Source: Roseateles sp. XES5
GTDB lineage: Bacteria > Pseudomonadota > Alphaproteobacteria > Rhizobiales > Rhizobiaceae
Direction: 5' to 3'
DNA: 64,000 nt
Assembly: GCF_020535545.1 (NCBI RefSeq)
Contig: NZ_CP084754.1
Span: 310,001-374,000 of the forward strand
Part shown: one piece after another, positions 38,682 to 47,515 of the stretch
Layout: each line of letters opens with the position of its first letter
Numbering within the stretch: the first letter of the stretch is position 1
The notes under the pieces: model-generated
Told to the model about the DNA's origin: nothing
What the model saw: only the letters and a program-made list of their open reading frames with translations
Database searches by the model: none
Position numbers and translations under genes: made by a program

Positions 38682-39212
38682 TCAGGCAGGACCATAGGTC
38701 AAGCGGATCACGTCCCCATCGATCCGGTCATGCGCCAGAAGGCGAAGCGGCGGGCGGGGTCCGGCAAAATAGGGGTCGCCGTGCCCCAGCACGACGGGGT
38801 GCAGATAGATCCGGTACTCGTCGATCAGCCCGAGGTCGGTGAGGCTTTTCGCCAGGTTCGGGCCGGCGACTTCGATCTCGCCATCGTGCTCGGCCTTCAG
38901 GGCGCGGACCGCACCCTCGAGATCCTTTCCGACAAGGCTGGCATTGGGGCCGACGGATGTCAGGGTGCGAGAGACGACCCATTTCTGCTGCTTCCGCCAG
39001 GCGGCCGCGAAGGCACGCTCGTCCTCGCCCCATTCGGGATGCTCGTCGTCCCAGTAGCGCATGATGTCATAGATCCGACGGCCATAGATGCTGCCCACCT
39101 GCCCCTCGGCCTCCCGGATGAAATGGCGAAAGAGCCCCGGGCCCGGCGCAAACTTCATATGGTCGACGTACCCGTCGAGGGACTGGTTCATTCCGAATAC
39201 GAGCCTGGCCAT
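38682..39212 (-). CDS. Dihydrofolate reductase/RibD C-terminal-like protein
   Basis: 176 aa from ATG 39212 with GGGGAGG upstream. Resembles the YyaP/RibD_C family: LVFGMNQSLDGYVDH, GRRIYDIM, WVVSRTL, EVAGPNLAKSLTDLGLIDEYRIYLHPVVLGHG. NADPH-dependent reductase fold; most members have no assigned substrate. Convergent with the VOC gene. Confidence 0.85.
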   Translation of the reverse strand: MARLVFGMNQSLDGYVDHMKFAPGPGLFRHFIREAEGQVGSIYGRRIYDIMRYWDDEHPEWGEDERAFAAAWRKQQKWVVSRTLTSVGPNASLVGKDLEGAVRALKAEHDGEIEVAGPNLAKSLTDLGLIDEYRIYLHPVVLGHGDPYFAGPRPPLRLLAHDRIDGDVIRLTYGPA

Positions 39213-39307
39213 CGCCGCCGCCTCCCCTGATACACCCCATGATCTAGGCCCGGAACACGAGCCGGCCAGGAGTAGAGCCAATTAAAGGCGCAGCGACAAT
39301 CGATATT

Positions 39308-40255
39308 CTACGGTGCGACCAGGTCCCGGCGCGCATTGCGGCGGATCGTCTGGGGCGGCTGGCCGAGGGTTCGCAGGAAGGCGCGGCGCATGCGGTCGCT
39401 GTCGGCAAAGCCGGTTTCCACCGCGATGACATCCATGGAATGGCGGCCCTGCTCCATCAGCAGGCGCGCCGCCTCCACGCGCAAGGTCTCGACAGCCTTG
39501 GCGGGCGATTGCCCCGTCTCGGAGCGGAAGGCCCGGCTGAACTGGCGAGCGCTGAGGCCGGCTGCATCGGCAAGTTCCTCGACGGACAGCACATTGCGCA
39601 GGTTCGCCTTGGCATAGCTGACCGAACGCTGGATCCGGTCCGATTTCGGATCCATCTCCAGCAGGGCGGAAAACTGCGACTGGCCGCCGGTGCGCCGATG
39701 ATAGACGACGAGCTTGCGGGCGACGTCGCGGGCAACCGCCTGCCCGTGGTCCTTCTCGATCATCGCCAGCGCAAGATCGATGCCCGCCGTCATGCCCGCC
39801 GACGTCCAGACATTGCCATCGACGATGAAGATGCGGTCCTCTTCCACCTTGATAGCCGGAAAGCGCTCGCGCAGCAGGCGGGCGAAAGCCCAATGCGTCG
39901 TCGCACGCCGCCCGTCGAGGAGGCCGGCTTCGGCAAGAACGAAGGCCCCCGTGCAGGGCGCCGCCACCCGCCGCGCCGTATCGAACGCATTGCGAGCAAA
40001 GGCGATGACGGCGGGCGTCACCGGCGGCACGGCCGCGCCGGAGCCGATCATCACCGTATCGTAGACGGTCTCGCCGAAGGCCCTGGTGAGAACGCCGAAA
40101 CCGGCGGAGGACCTGACCTCCCCGCCGGTCTCGGAAAGCAGATCGATGGCATAGGCCTCTTCGCCGAGCGCCAGATTGGCCATCTCGAAGGCCGTGACCG
40201 CGGCAAAGCCCATCAGCTGGAAATCCGGGAAGACGACATAGCCTATCGTGTGCAT
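39308..40255 (-). CDS. GlxA-type regulator: DJ-1/PfpI domain plus AraC HTH
   Basis: 315 aa from ATG 40255. The amidotransferase-like DJ-1/PfpI domain (about 1-190) has the nucleophile-elbow Cys in AAPCTGAFVLAEAGLLDGRRATTHW. The C-terminal AraC HTH includes LADAAGLSARQFSRAFRSETG and AVETGFADSDRMRRAFLRTLG. Regulators of this type often control glycine betaine, arginine or detoxification genes. It lies just downstream of the SDR gene on the same strand. Confidence 0.9.
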   Translation of the reverse strand: MHTIGYVVFPDFQLMGFAAVTAFEMANLALGEEAYAIDLLSETGGEVRSSAGFGVLTRAFGETVYDTVMIGSGAAVPPVTPAVIAFARNAFDTARRVAAPCTGAFVLAEAGLLDGRRATTHWAFARLLRERFPAIKVEEDRIFIVDGNVWTSAGMTAGIDLALAMIEKDHGQAVARDVARKLVVYHRRTGGQSQFSALLEMDPKSDRIQRSVSYAKANLRNVLSVEELADAAGLSARQFSRAFRSETGQSPAKAVETLRVEAARLLMEQGRHSMDVIAVETGFADSDRMRRAFLRTLGQPPQTIRRNARRDLVAP

Positions 40256-40325
40256 TGCCCATCCGATCCTGTCTGAAATCGCCGGATGCAGCATATTCAC
40301 GCCATCCAGCGATGCACAATAGCCG

Positions 40326-41129
40326 TTATGCGCGCCCGACCTGATAGCGGTCGGCCGGCCTGTTGCGCGAGAGGTTCGGCCGCAGCCGCTGGCGGGCGGC
40401 CTCGAAGGTCTCCCAGTCGGCGGTATCCGGCAGCGAGGGGATGGTGATCGTCTCGCCCAGATCGAGCCCGGCAAGCGCCGCATCCACCATGTCTTCGGCG
40501 GACATGACGATCTCGCTCGGCACCATCTCCAGCGGCGTGCCGGAAAGGCCCCAGAAATCGGTCGCCGTCGCACCGGGCAACACGGCCTGGACGCGGACAT
40601 TGCTTTCGGCCAACTCAGCCTGGAGCGCCCGGCTAAGCGCCAGCACGAAAGCCTTGCTGGCGCCATAGACACTATTGAGCGCCTCCGGCACGATGCCGAC
40701 GATCGATGCGATGTTGACGACCGTGCCGCCGCCGCGGGCGACGAAACCGGGGATTGCGGCATGGGTCAGGCGCGTCAGCGCATTGACGTTGAGCGTGATC
40801 ATGTCCTCCATCCTGTCGATATCGGACACGAGCAACGGCCCGGTCGCGCCGATGCCGGCATTGTTGACCAGCATGGTGATGCTGGCATCCGCCTTCAGCA
40901 GCGCCTCGACGCGGCCGAGATCGGCCTTGTTGCCAAGGTCTGCGGCAAGAACCTCCACGGCACGGCCCGTCTCGTCCGTGAGACGCCGGGCGAGATCGTC
41001 GAGCCGCGTCCTGTTGCGCGCGACGAGGATGAGATCATAGCCCCTGCGCGCCAGACGATCCGCATAGATCGCGCCGATGCCGGAGGACGCTCCGGTTATC
41101 AGCGCCGTTCCATTTCCATTGCCAGTCAT
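40326..41129 (-). CDS. Short-chain dehydrogenase/reductase
   Basis: 267 aa from ATG 41129 with AAGGAG six bases upstream. TGASSGIG cofactor motif, NNAG, and active site Tyr-Gly-Ala-Ser-Lys (VYGASKAF). The DltE/YqjQ-like C-terminal part (SAEDMVDAALAGLDLGETITIPSL) indicates the general-stress SDR subgroup. It precedes the GlxA-type regulator with 70 bp between. Confidence 0.88.
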   Translation of the reverse strand: MTGNGNGTALITGASSGIGAIYADRLARRGYDLILVARNRTRLDDLARRLTDETGRAVEVLAADLGNKADLGRVEALLKADASITMLVNNAGIGATGPLLVSDIDRMEDMITLNVNALTRLTHAAIPGFVARGGGTVVNIASIVGIVPEALNSVYGASKAFVLALSRALQAELAESNVRVQAVLPGATATDFWGLSGTPLEMVPSEIVMSAEDMVDAALAGLDLGETITIPSLPDTADWETFEAARQRLRPNLSRNRPADRYQVGRA

Positions 41130-41240
41130 GATGAACTCCTTGGTTTCAATCGACGAGGCAATGTTAGATCGGAAACCGCATGTCTCAAATGTCATATATC
41201 CTGCAATTCAGGACATGCCTTTTGGGCCTGCAGGCGTCCT

Positions 41241-42680
41241 TCACCAGGCCCAGCCTTTCGCACGGTGGCCCGTCAATCCAGCCATGCGGAGCGTTCGCTC
41301 GATAGCGCCGCCGATCGAGAGAACCGTCTCGTCGGCATAACGCCGGCCGACGATCTGCAGGCCGACGGGCAGGCCATCGTCCGCAAGCCCCGCCGGCACC
41401 GACAAGGCCGGGCATTGCGGGAGGAGATTGAAGGGGCAGGTCATGTCGAGGCCGCGGAAGCGCCCGTCCGGCAGGTCGGCGACATAGTCGTTGTCGTCGG
41501 CATCGGCCGGAGGCGCCGTGACGGCGCAGGTCGGGCAGAGCAGCGCATCGTAGCGGGCAAGCACCGCGGAGAGATCCCTCCACATCCGCGTGCGCAGCAG
41601 TTCCACCCGCTTGTAGGCCACCGCGCTCAACGTCCGGCCGCGTTCGACGAGATCGACGACGATCGGGTCCATGCGGTCCCGATGCCCCTCCAGCGCCTCG
41701 CCGAAAAAGGCGGCCATGAACACGCACCACAGATCGTACCATTGGTCGTTGACGGCCCGTGTCCAGCCGATCTCGACGGGCTCGACCACGGCGCCCGCCG
41801 CCCGCAGCGCATCGACCGCCGAGAGGATCGATGCCTGCACCGACGTCTCCACGCTGTAGTAGCCGAGGTCGAGCGAAAGGGCGAAGCGGCGGCCGGCGAG
41901 CGGACGGGCCGCGGCCTCCTCCAACGAAAAGGCACACGGCAACGAGAAGATATCCGCGTCGTCGGGTCCTGCCGCGGCGGCCATGAAGGCGACGGCATCT
42001 CCCGTCGTGCGCGCCAGCGGGCCGAAGTGGGAAATGCTGTCGAAGGTGCTGGGCAGGATGGTCATGGGAATGCGCCCAAGGCTCGGCTTGAGGCCGACGG
42101 TGCCCGTGAAGGCCGCCGGAATGCGCACCGAGCCCCCCATGTCCGTGCCCTCGGCGAAGGGCACGACACCGGTGGCAACCGCGACCGCCGAACCGCCGGA
42201 AGAGCCGCCGCTGGTTCGCGCCGGGTTCCAGGGATTGCGCGTGATGCCCCAGCGCGGGCTGGCGGTGAAGCTGGAATGGGCAAATTCCGGCGTCGTCGTC
42301 TTGCCGATGAGGATGGCGCCCGCCGCTTCCAGCCGCTCGATACAGAGGGCGCTTTCGTCGGGCACCCAATCCGCGCGCGACCAGGAGCCGAGCGTCGTCA
42401 GGTCGCCCTTCGTCGGCGTCAGGTCCTTGGCAGCGAAGGGTACGCCGAGAAGCGCGGGCAGAGCACCGCCCTCTGCCCGGCGCCGGTCCGTCGCCCGGGC
42501 GGCGGCAAGCGCCGCCTCCTCGCGCACGACCGTGAAAGCGTTCAATGCGGAATTGACGATCTTCGCCCGCCGGAGGGATTCGGCGACCACCGTCTCGGCG
42601 GAGAAATGCCCCGCGCGGATGCCATCGGCGATTTCGGTTGCCGGCAGATCGAGCGGATGGGGGTGAGAAACTGTCTGCAT
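41241..42680 (-). CDS. Amidase-signature hydrolase
   Basis: 479 aa. The triad is Lys85 (FAAKDLTP), Ser160 (GGSSGGSA) and Ser184 (GTDMGGSV), all present. Related to the operon amidase at 8982 but clearly distinct. Divergent from a LuxR-type regulator; an APC permease gene lies beyond that. The three could form an amide-compound uptake and hydrolysis unit with its own regulator. Substrate unknown. Confidence 0.9.
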   Translation of the reverse strand: MQTVSHPHPLDLPATEIADGIRAGHFSAETVVAESLRRAKIVNSALNAFTVVREEAALAAARATDRRRAEGGALPALLGVPFAAKDLTPTKGDLTTLGSWSRADWVPDESALCIERLEAAGAILIGKTTTPEFAHSSFTASPRWGITRNPWNPARTSGGSSGGSAVAVATGVVPFAEGTDMGGSVRIPAAFTGTVGLKPSLGRIPMTILPSTFDSISHFGPLARTTGDAVAFMAAAAGPDDADIFSLPCAFSLEEAAARPLAGRRFALSLDLGYYSVETSVQASILSAVDALRAAGAVVEPVEIGWTRAVNDQWYDLWCVFMAAFFGEALEGHRDRMDPIVVDLVERGRTLSAVAYKRVELLRTRMWRDLSAVLARYDALLCPTCAVTAPPADADDNDYVADLPDGRFRGLDMTCPFNLLPQCPALSVPAGLADDGLPVGLQIVGRRYADETVLSIGGAIERTLRMAGLTGHRAKGWAW

Positions 42681-42729
42681 GGCGGCAAACTCCGTGCTAG
42701 GTCTTGGCTTCAGGGAACGGGGACGGATC

Positions 42730-43494
42730 GTGGCAGACGGCGCGGCAGCCTATATAGACCAATGGAATGCCGGCCTTGCCGCGGCGGTGGCGACCCTTGG
42801 CGAAGCGGGTTTCCCCGCGGCACTGGAACAGGCGCTGCGCCATCTCGTCCCCTTCGAAATGATGAACGGCTTTGCCTATGCGGCGGGCGGCAAGGCCTTC
42901 GACCTCGACAACGCACGCATCGTCGGCGACCGGACCACCATCGTCGACCACTATCTTGCCGGCGCCTATATCCTCGATCCGTTCTATGACGCGGTGCGCA
43001 ACAGCCCGACGGGCGGCATCCTGATCATGCGGCGGCTTGCTCCCGACCGCTTCGCCGAAACGGAATATTACCGCCGCCACTACCAGGCGACGGGCATTGT
43101 CGACGAGGTCGGCTTCATTCTGAAACTGCCGCATGCCGATGCGGTCCTTTCGCTGTCGCGCATCGGGGACGTGCCGGCGTTTTCCCGGCGCGATATTGCC
43201 CGGCTGGAAAGCGCCGCCCCGGTGGTGCGGGCACTTTGCCAACGACACTGGCATGACCGCTTCAGCCCGCCGGATGTCGAGGAAAAGGCGGCGGCGGCGA
43301 TCAGCCATCCGCTGCTGTCGAAACGGGAACTGGAGATCGTGACCCTGATCCTGAAGGGTCACTCCACCTATTCCATCGCCGCCACGCTCGCCCTTTCGCC
43401 GAACACCGTGAAGGTCCACCGCCGCCAGGCCTATGCCAAGCTCACCATTTCCAGCCAGGCGGAACTCTTCCATCTCTTCCTCAGCCGGCGCTGA
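42730..43494 (+). CDS. LuxR-family transcriptional regulator (solo)
   Basis: 254 aa from a GTG at 42730 preceded by GGGGA seven bases upstream. The ATG at 42679 would share two bases with the amidase start on the other strand and is unlikely. The C-terminal LuxR/GerE HTH is clear (LSKRELEIVTLILKGHSTYS, LSPNTVKVHRRQAYAKL). The N-terminal domain has no sure match to acyl-homoserine-lactone binding, and no synthase is nearby. Its stop abuts that of the APC permease. Confidence 0.85.
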   Translation: MADGAAAYIDQWNAGLAAAVATLGEAGFPAALEQALRHLVPFEMMNGFAYAAGGKAFDLDNARIVGDRTTIVDHYLAGAYILDPFYDAVRNSPTGGILIMRRLAPDRFAETEYYRRHYQATGIVDEVGFILKLPHADAVLSLSRIGDVPAFSRRDIARLESAAPVVRALCQRHWHDRFSPPDVEEKAAAAISHPLLSKRELEIVTLILKGHSTYSIAATLALSPNTVKVHRRQAYAKLTISSQAELFHLFLSRR

Positions 43495-44826
43495 TCATTC
43501 GGCGAACTCCACCTCCGGCGGGGCAAGCTGGAAGAAGCGCGTGAGATAGGCAAGGTAGCCGATGCCGATGACAAGCCAGAGGATACCGAGCACCTTGGCA
43601 TGGCTGTCGAGGTTCCACAGCAGGAACAGGTCGCACAGGGCGCCAGCCGCCGGAACGATCAGCCCGAGCACCGGACCGAGCGGCCGCACGACCGCATGGC
43701 TCTTGAGATAAAGCGCCATCACCGAGACGTTCACGGCGGTGAAGGCGAGGAAGGCGCCGAAATTGATGAAGGACGTCGAGGTGGTGATGTCGAGCGTCAG
43801 CGCGAGCAGGCCGACGATGCCGACGAAGATCAGGTTGAGCACGGGCGTGCGCCATTTCTCGTGCAGCTTGCCGAAGATGCCGGCGGGCAGCACGCCGTCG
43901 CGTCCCATGGCAAAAAGCAGCCGGCCGACGCTCGCCTGCGCGGCAAGGCCCGAGGTGAACTGCGCCACCACAAGCGTTGCAAGGAACACCGTGACGAAGA
44001 GGTCTCCGCCGATCATCAGGGCGATTTCCGATGCGGCGGAATCGACCGAGGCGAAGGTGCCGCCCGGATGGGCAAGCTGCGTGACATAGGCCGAACCCGT
44101 GAAGATGAGGCCGCCGATGACGGCGATGATCATGATCGCCTTCGGCATGGTGCGGGTCGGCTCGCGCGTTTCTTCCGTCAAGGTCGAGACGGCGTCGAAG
44201 CCGAGGAACGAATAGGCCGCGATGGCGGCGCCGGCGATGGAAGCGCCGAACGGCACCCCGGTCTCGAAGAACGGCCGGACCGAGACAAGCCCGCCGGGAC
44301 CGTTCAAGGCCATGACGTAGCGTGCTGCGAGCGCGACGAAGGCGATCAGCACCGAAAGCTGCACCAGCATGAGCACGACGTTGACGCGGTTGGCAAAGGC
44401 AATGCCGACGACGTTGACGGCCGTCGTCAGCACGATGAAGCCGACGATCCACATCCAGGCCGGCACGGCCGGAAAGGCCGCGGTGAGATAGGCCGCGCCG
44501 ATCAGCCAGATCACCATCGGCAGGAAGAAATAGTCGAGCAGCACCGCCCAGCCGACGAGAAAGCCGACACCGGAATTGAGGGATCTGCGGGCATAGGTAT
44601 AGGCGGAACCGGCGACCGGATAGACTTTCGCCATGACGCCGTAACTTGCCGCCGTCAGGAAAATCGCCAGCGCCGCGATGAAATAGGCCATCGCCGTCGT
44701 GCCCTGGCTCACCGATGCCAGGGCGCCGAACGTGCCGAACACGATCATCGGCGTCATATAGGCAAGGCCAAACAGAACGACGGACCACAGGCCGAGCGTC
44801 CGGTCGAGTTTGATTGTTTGTGTCAT
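43495..44826 (-). CDS. APC-family amino acid/polyamine permease
   Basis: 443 aa with about 12 helices. APC features: GLWSVVLFGLAYMTPMIVFGTFG, GSAYTYARRSLNSGVGFLVGW and SFLGFDAVSTLTEETREPTRTMP. It resembles putrescine/amino-acid importers of the PuuP type. It converges on the LuxR gene with zero spacing (TGATCA). Regulation by LuxR cannot be read from sequence. Confidence 0.9.
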   Translation of the reverse strand: MTQTIKLDRTLGLWSVVLFGLAYMTPMIVFGTFGALASVSQGTTAMAYFIAALAIFLTAASYGVMAKVYPVAGSAYTYARRSLNSGVGFLVGWAVLLDYFFLPMVIWLIGAAYLTAAFPAVPAWMWIVGFIVLTTAVNVVGIAFANRVNVVLMLVQLSVLIAFVALAARYVMALNGPGGLVSVRPFFETGVPFGASIAGAAIAAYSFLGFDAVSTLTEETREPTRTMPKAIMIIAVIGGLIFTGSAYVTQLAHPGGTFASVDSAASEIALMIGGDLFVTVFLATLVVAQFTSGLAAQASVGRLLFAMGRDGVLPAGIFGKLHEKWRTPVLNLIFVGIVGLLALTLDITTSTSFINFGAFLAFTAVNVSVMALYLKSHAVVRPLGPVLGLIVPAAGALCDLFLLWNLDSHAKVLGILWLVIGIGYLAYLTRFFQLAPPEVEFAE

Positions 44827-44939
44827 GTTCCCCTCCTCCAGGTCTTGGGGTGAAAGGTCGGGGAAGTCGCGGGCAAAGCCAATAACCCCAGGGTGTTATG
44901 CCGCCCGACGACAGGCCTGTGCCCGGCCCCGCCGTTTCC

Positions 44940-44959
44940 GGTTCGAAGAGAAGAACCGG
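44940..44959 (+). promoter_or_regulatory. Ada-type motif, site 4 (divergent copy)
   Basis: GGTTCGAAGAGAAGAACCGG, followed by AGTTTG. It matches the consensus GATTTGAAAGCAAGGACCGG at 14 of 20 positions, plus AGTTTG as in site 2. It lies 87 nt before the SnoaL-like gene. Confidence 0.55.
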
Positions 44960-45046
44960 AGTTTGGCGACCGCCGCGCTCCGATATCCCTCTCGCAGGTC
45001 ATCGAACGGTTTCGATGCCCGCCCGACTGGAAGAGAGGATTTCTCC

Positions 45047-45502
45047 ATGAGCAAAGAAGAAGACAACAAGGCCGTCGTCGTTCGCTGGTTCACCGAATTC
45101 TGGGGCAAGACCGTCAATCTCGCCGTCGTCGACAAGATCGCCCATCCCGATATGCTGCTGCACTATTCCCTGCACGAACCGCGTCGCGGCCGCGAGGACA
45201 TCAAGGCCTTCATGACCGATTTCCGCGCCGCCTTTCCCGACCTCAACTTCTGGGGCACGGCGGACCTGATCGCCGAGGGCGACCATGTCGTCGGCCAGTG
45301 GGAAGGCGGCGGCACGCATACCGGTGCGGGCTGGGACGATCTCCTGCCCGGCTACGATGCGCTTCCTGCCGCGACCGGCCGCAAAATGCACTTCACCGGC
45401 AAGACCGTGCTGAAGGTGGTCGACGGCATGATCGTCGAGGAGCACGGCCTCGACGACGGCCTGACGGCGATGATGCAGCTTGGGCTGATCCGCAAGGCCT
45501 GA
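45047..45502 (+). CDS. SnoaL-like (NTF2-fold) protein near the ada operon
   Basis: 151 aa from ATG 45047 with GAGAGGA upstream. SnoaL/ester-cyclase type NTF2 fold: NKAVVVRWFTEFWGK, PDMLLHYSLHEPRRGREDIKAFM, FPDLNFWGTADLIAEGDHVVGQWEGGGTH, GRKMHFTGKTVLKVVDGMIVEEH. Such proteins bind or isomerise small hydrophobic compounds; the specific role is unknown. An Ada-like motif precedes it and ada follows, so it may belong to the alkylation response, though its motif is the weakest of the set. Confidence 0.85.
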   Translation: MSKEEDNKAVVVRWFTEFWGKTVNLAVVDKIAHPDMLLHYSLHEPRRGREDIKAFMTDFRAAFPDLNFWGTADLIAEGDHVVGQWEGGGTHTGAGWDDLLPGYDALPAATGRKMHFTGKTVLKVVDGMIVEEHGLDDGLTAMMQLGLIRKA

Positions 45503-45637
45503 CGAAGGGGCGCCCGCCCGCCGGGCTCCATGCAACATTGCGAGAGAACGGGAGGCGCGCACGGATCCGGTGCGGGCCTCCCCGCTTCTGCCGCGCAGCA
45601 AAGCCGGGCCAGCGCAAGAACCGGGTGGTTTTCGTTC

Positions 45638-45657
45638 GATTTGAGAGCAAGGATCGG
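45638..45657 (+). promoter_or_regulatory. Ada-type motif, site 1, upstream of ada
   Basis: GATTTGAGAGCAAGGATCGG followed by AGTGTG; 18 of 20 positions match sites 2 and 3. It ends 57 nt before the ada ATG. The AAAGC-like core resembles the AAAGC of the E. coli Ada box. Probably Ada autoregulation. Confidence 0.75.
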
Positions 45658-45714
45658 AGTGTGGCCGGCGCCGATCGGCGGCACGATCATGCCAGACCCA
45701 TCCGAGCAGAGACC

Positions 45715-46836
45715 ATGGACACGACCATCCGGCCCGCATCACCCCTTCCCCCCTCACCGGCTTCCGTTGCGGACGATCCCCGCTGGGCGCGTGTCCTCGC
45801 GCGTGACAAGTCCGCCGACGGCCAGCTCTGGTATTCCGTTTCGACGACCGGCGTCTATTGCCGGCCCTCCTGTCCGTCGCGCGCCGCGAACCCGAAGAAC
45901 GTCGCCCTGCATGACACGCTCGAAAGCGCTCGCGCGACCGGCTTCAGGCCCTGCCGCCGCTGCAATCCCGATGGCCCGACGCTCGAATGCGAGAATGCCG
46001 CGCTCGTCGCGAAAGCCTGCCGCATCATCGAGGACAGCGAGGAAGAGCCGTCACTGGAGGCGCTGGCGGCCGCCGTCGACCGCAGTCCGAGCTATTTCCA
46101 TCGCATGTTCAAGGCATCGACGGGGCTGACCCCGAAGGCCTACGCCGCCGGACAGCGCGCGAAGAAGGTGCGGCAAGGCCTCGAAACCGGCACCAGCATC
46201 ACCGAGGCGATGTATGACGCTGGCTTCAATTCGAGTGGCCGCTTCTATGAGAAATCGAACGGCATGCTTGGCATGACGCCGACGCAGTATCGCGCGGGAG
46301 GCACCAACGAGGACATCAAGTTCGCCGTCGGCCAGTCCTGTCTCGGCGCGATCCTCGTGGCGTCCAGCACGAAGGGCGTCGCCGCGATCCTGCTCGGCGA
46401 CGACCCGGAGGCGCTGGTGCGCGATCTGCAGGATCGGTTTCCGAAGGCACGCCTGATCGGCATGGACCGCGACTATGAAGCGCTGGTCGCCCGTGTCTGC
46501 GGTTTCGTCGAAAATCCGGGCATTGGTCTCGACTTGCCGCTCGACGTCCGCGGCACCGCATTCCAGCGCCGGGTATGGCAGGTCCTGCAGGAGATTCCCG
46601 TCGGCGAACGCCTCTCCTATTCGCAGGTCGCCCGCCGCATCGGCGCGCCGCGCGCCCGGCGGGCAGTCGCCGGCGCGTGTGCCGCCAATACCCTTGCGGT
46701 CGCCATTCCCTGCCATCGCGTCGTTCGCAACGACGGCGCGCTTTCCGGCTACGCCTGGGGCGTCGACCGCAAGCGCGCCCTGCTCGACCGGGAAGCGCTC
46801 CAGCCCTCGACCGCGCTTGCCGGACGAAGCGCATGA
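45715..46836 (+). CDS. ada: Bifunctional Ada: DNA methyl-acceptor regulator and O6-methylguanine methyltransferase
   Basis: 373 aa. The N-terminal zinc domain has Cys49, Cys53, Cys80 and Cys83 (VYCRPSC, PCRRC); Cys49 corresponds to the methylphosphotriester acceptor. The AraC-type DNA-binding part spans about 95-195 (LAAAVDRSPSYFHRMFKASTG). The C-terminal methyltransferase has acceptor Cys333 in IPCHRV. When methylated at the N-terminus Ada activates its regulon. It overlaps alkA by 4 bp and alkB follows, the classical adaptive-response operon. Confidence 0.97.
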   Translation: MDTTIRPASPLPPSPASVADDPRWARVLARDKSADGQLWYSVSTTGVYCRPSCPSRAANPKNVALHDTLESARATGFRPCRRCNPDGPTLECENAALVAKACRIIEDSEEEPSLEALAAAVDRSPSYFHRMFKASTGLTPKAYAAGQRAKKVRQGLETGTSITEAMYDAGFNSSGRFYEKSNGMLGMTPTQYRAGGTNEDIKFAVGQSCLGAILVASSTKGVAAILLGDDPEALVRDLQDRFPKARLIGMDRDYEALVARVCGFVENPGIGLDLPLDVRGTAFQRRVWQVLQEIPVGERLSYSQVARRIGAPRARRAVAGACAANTLAVAIPCHRVVRNDGALSGYAWGVDRKRALLDREALQPSTALAGRSA

Positions 46837-47474
46837 ACCTTTTTTCACGTTACGATGATTCCGTTGCCTTCCTTGCGGGCCAGGGCGAGGACTGGGCAAG
46901 GCTGATCGATCTGGTCGGGCCATGCCGGCACGATCCCAAGGCCGCCCGTGAACCCTATGAGGCGCTCGTGCGGGCGATTGCCTACCAGCAACTGACGGCC
47001 AAGGCCGGCGACGCGATCATCGGCCGCCTCAAGGGGCTCTTCGCGGACCGGGATTTCCCCACCCCGGACGATCTCGTCGCAGCCAGGTTCGATGCACTAC
47101 GGGCCTGCGGCTTTTCAGCCAGCAAGATCGGCACCATCAAGGCCATTGCACAGGGAACGCTGGACGGCCTGATCCCCGCCCGCACGATCGCGGCCACCAT
47201 GGATGACGAGGCGCTGATCGAGCGCATGATCGCCATCAAGGGCATCGGCCGCTGGACGGTCGAAATGCTGCTGATGTACGCGCTGGAGCGGATGGACGTT
47301 CTGCCCGTCGACGATTTCGGCGTTCGCGAAGGCTACCACGTCCTGAAATCGCTGCCCGAGCAGCCGAAGCCGAAGCAGCTGCGCGCGATCTCGAAGGCCT
47401 GGTCGCCCCATCGCACGGTGGCAGCCTGGTATCTCTGGCGTGTCCCGCGCGAGCGTGGAAACGTTTTGAAATGA
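46833..47474 (+). CDS. alkA: DNA-3-methyladenine glycosylase II (AlkA-like)
   Basis: 213 aa HhH-GPD glycosylase. The helix-hairpin-helix IKGIGRWTVEM is near 135-145 and the catalytic Asp lies in VDDFGVREG (Asp160/161). It lacks the extra N-terminal domain of E. coli AlkA and is the size of yeast Mag1-type enzymes. It excises alkylated purines. The ATG overlaps the ada stop (ATGA). Confidence 0.93.
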   Translation: MNLFSRYDDSVAFLAGQGEDWARLIDLVGPCRHDPKAAREPYEALVRAIAYQQLTAKAGDAIIGRLKGLFADRDFPTPDDLVAARFDALRACGFSASKIGTIKAIAQGTLDGLIPARTIAATMDDEALIERMIAIKGIGRWTVEMLLMYALERMDVLPVDDFGVREGYHVLKSLPEQPKPKQLRAISKAWSPHRTVAAWYLWRVPRERGNVLK

Positions 47475-47515
47475 CCCCGCCCTTCGATCAACGGAACATC
47501 CGATAGGCAGAACCG

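Noticed and set aside
42679..42729. ATG start of LuxR at 42679
   Set aside because: It would share bases with the divergent amidase ATG and leave no promoter. The GTG at 42730 has a good ribosome site.
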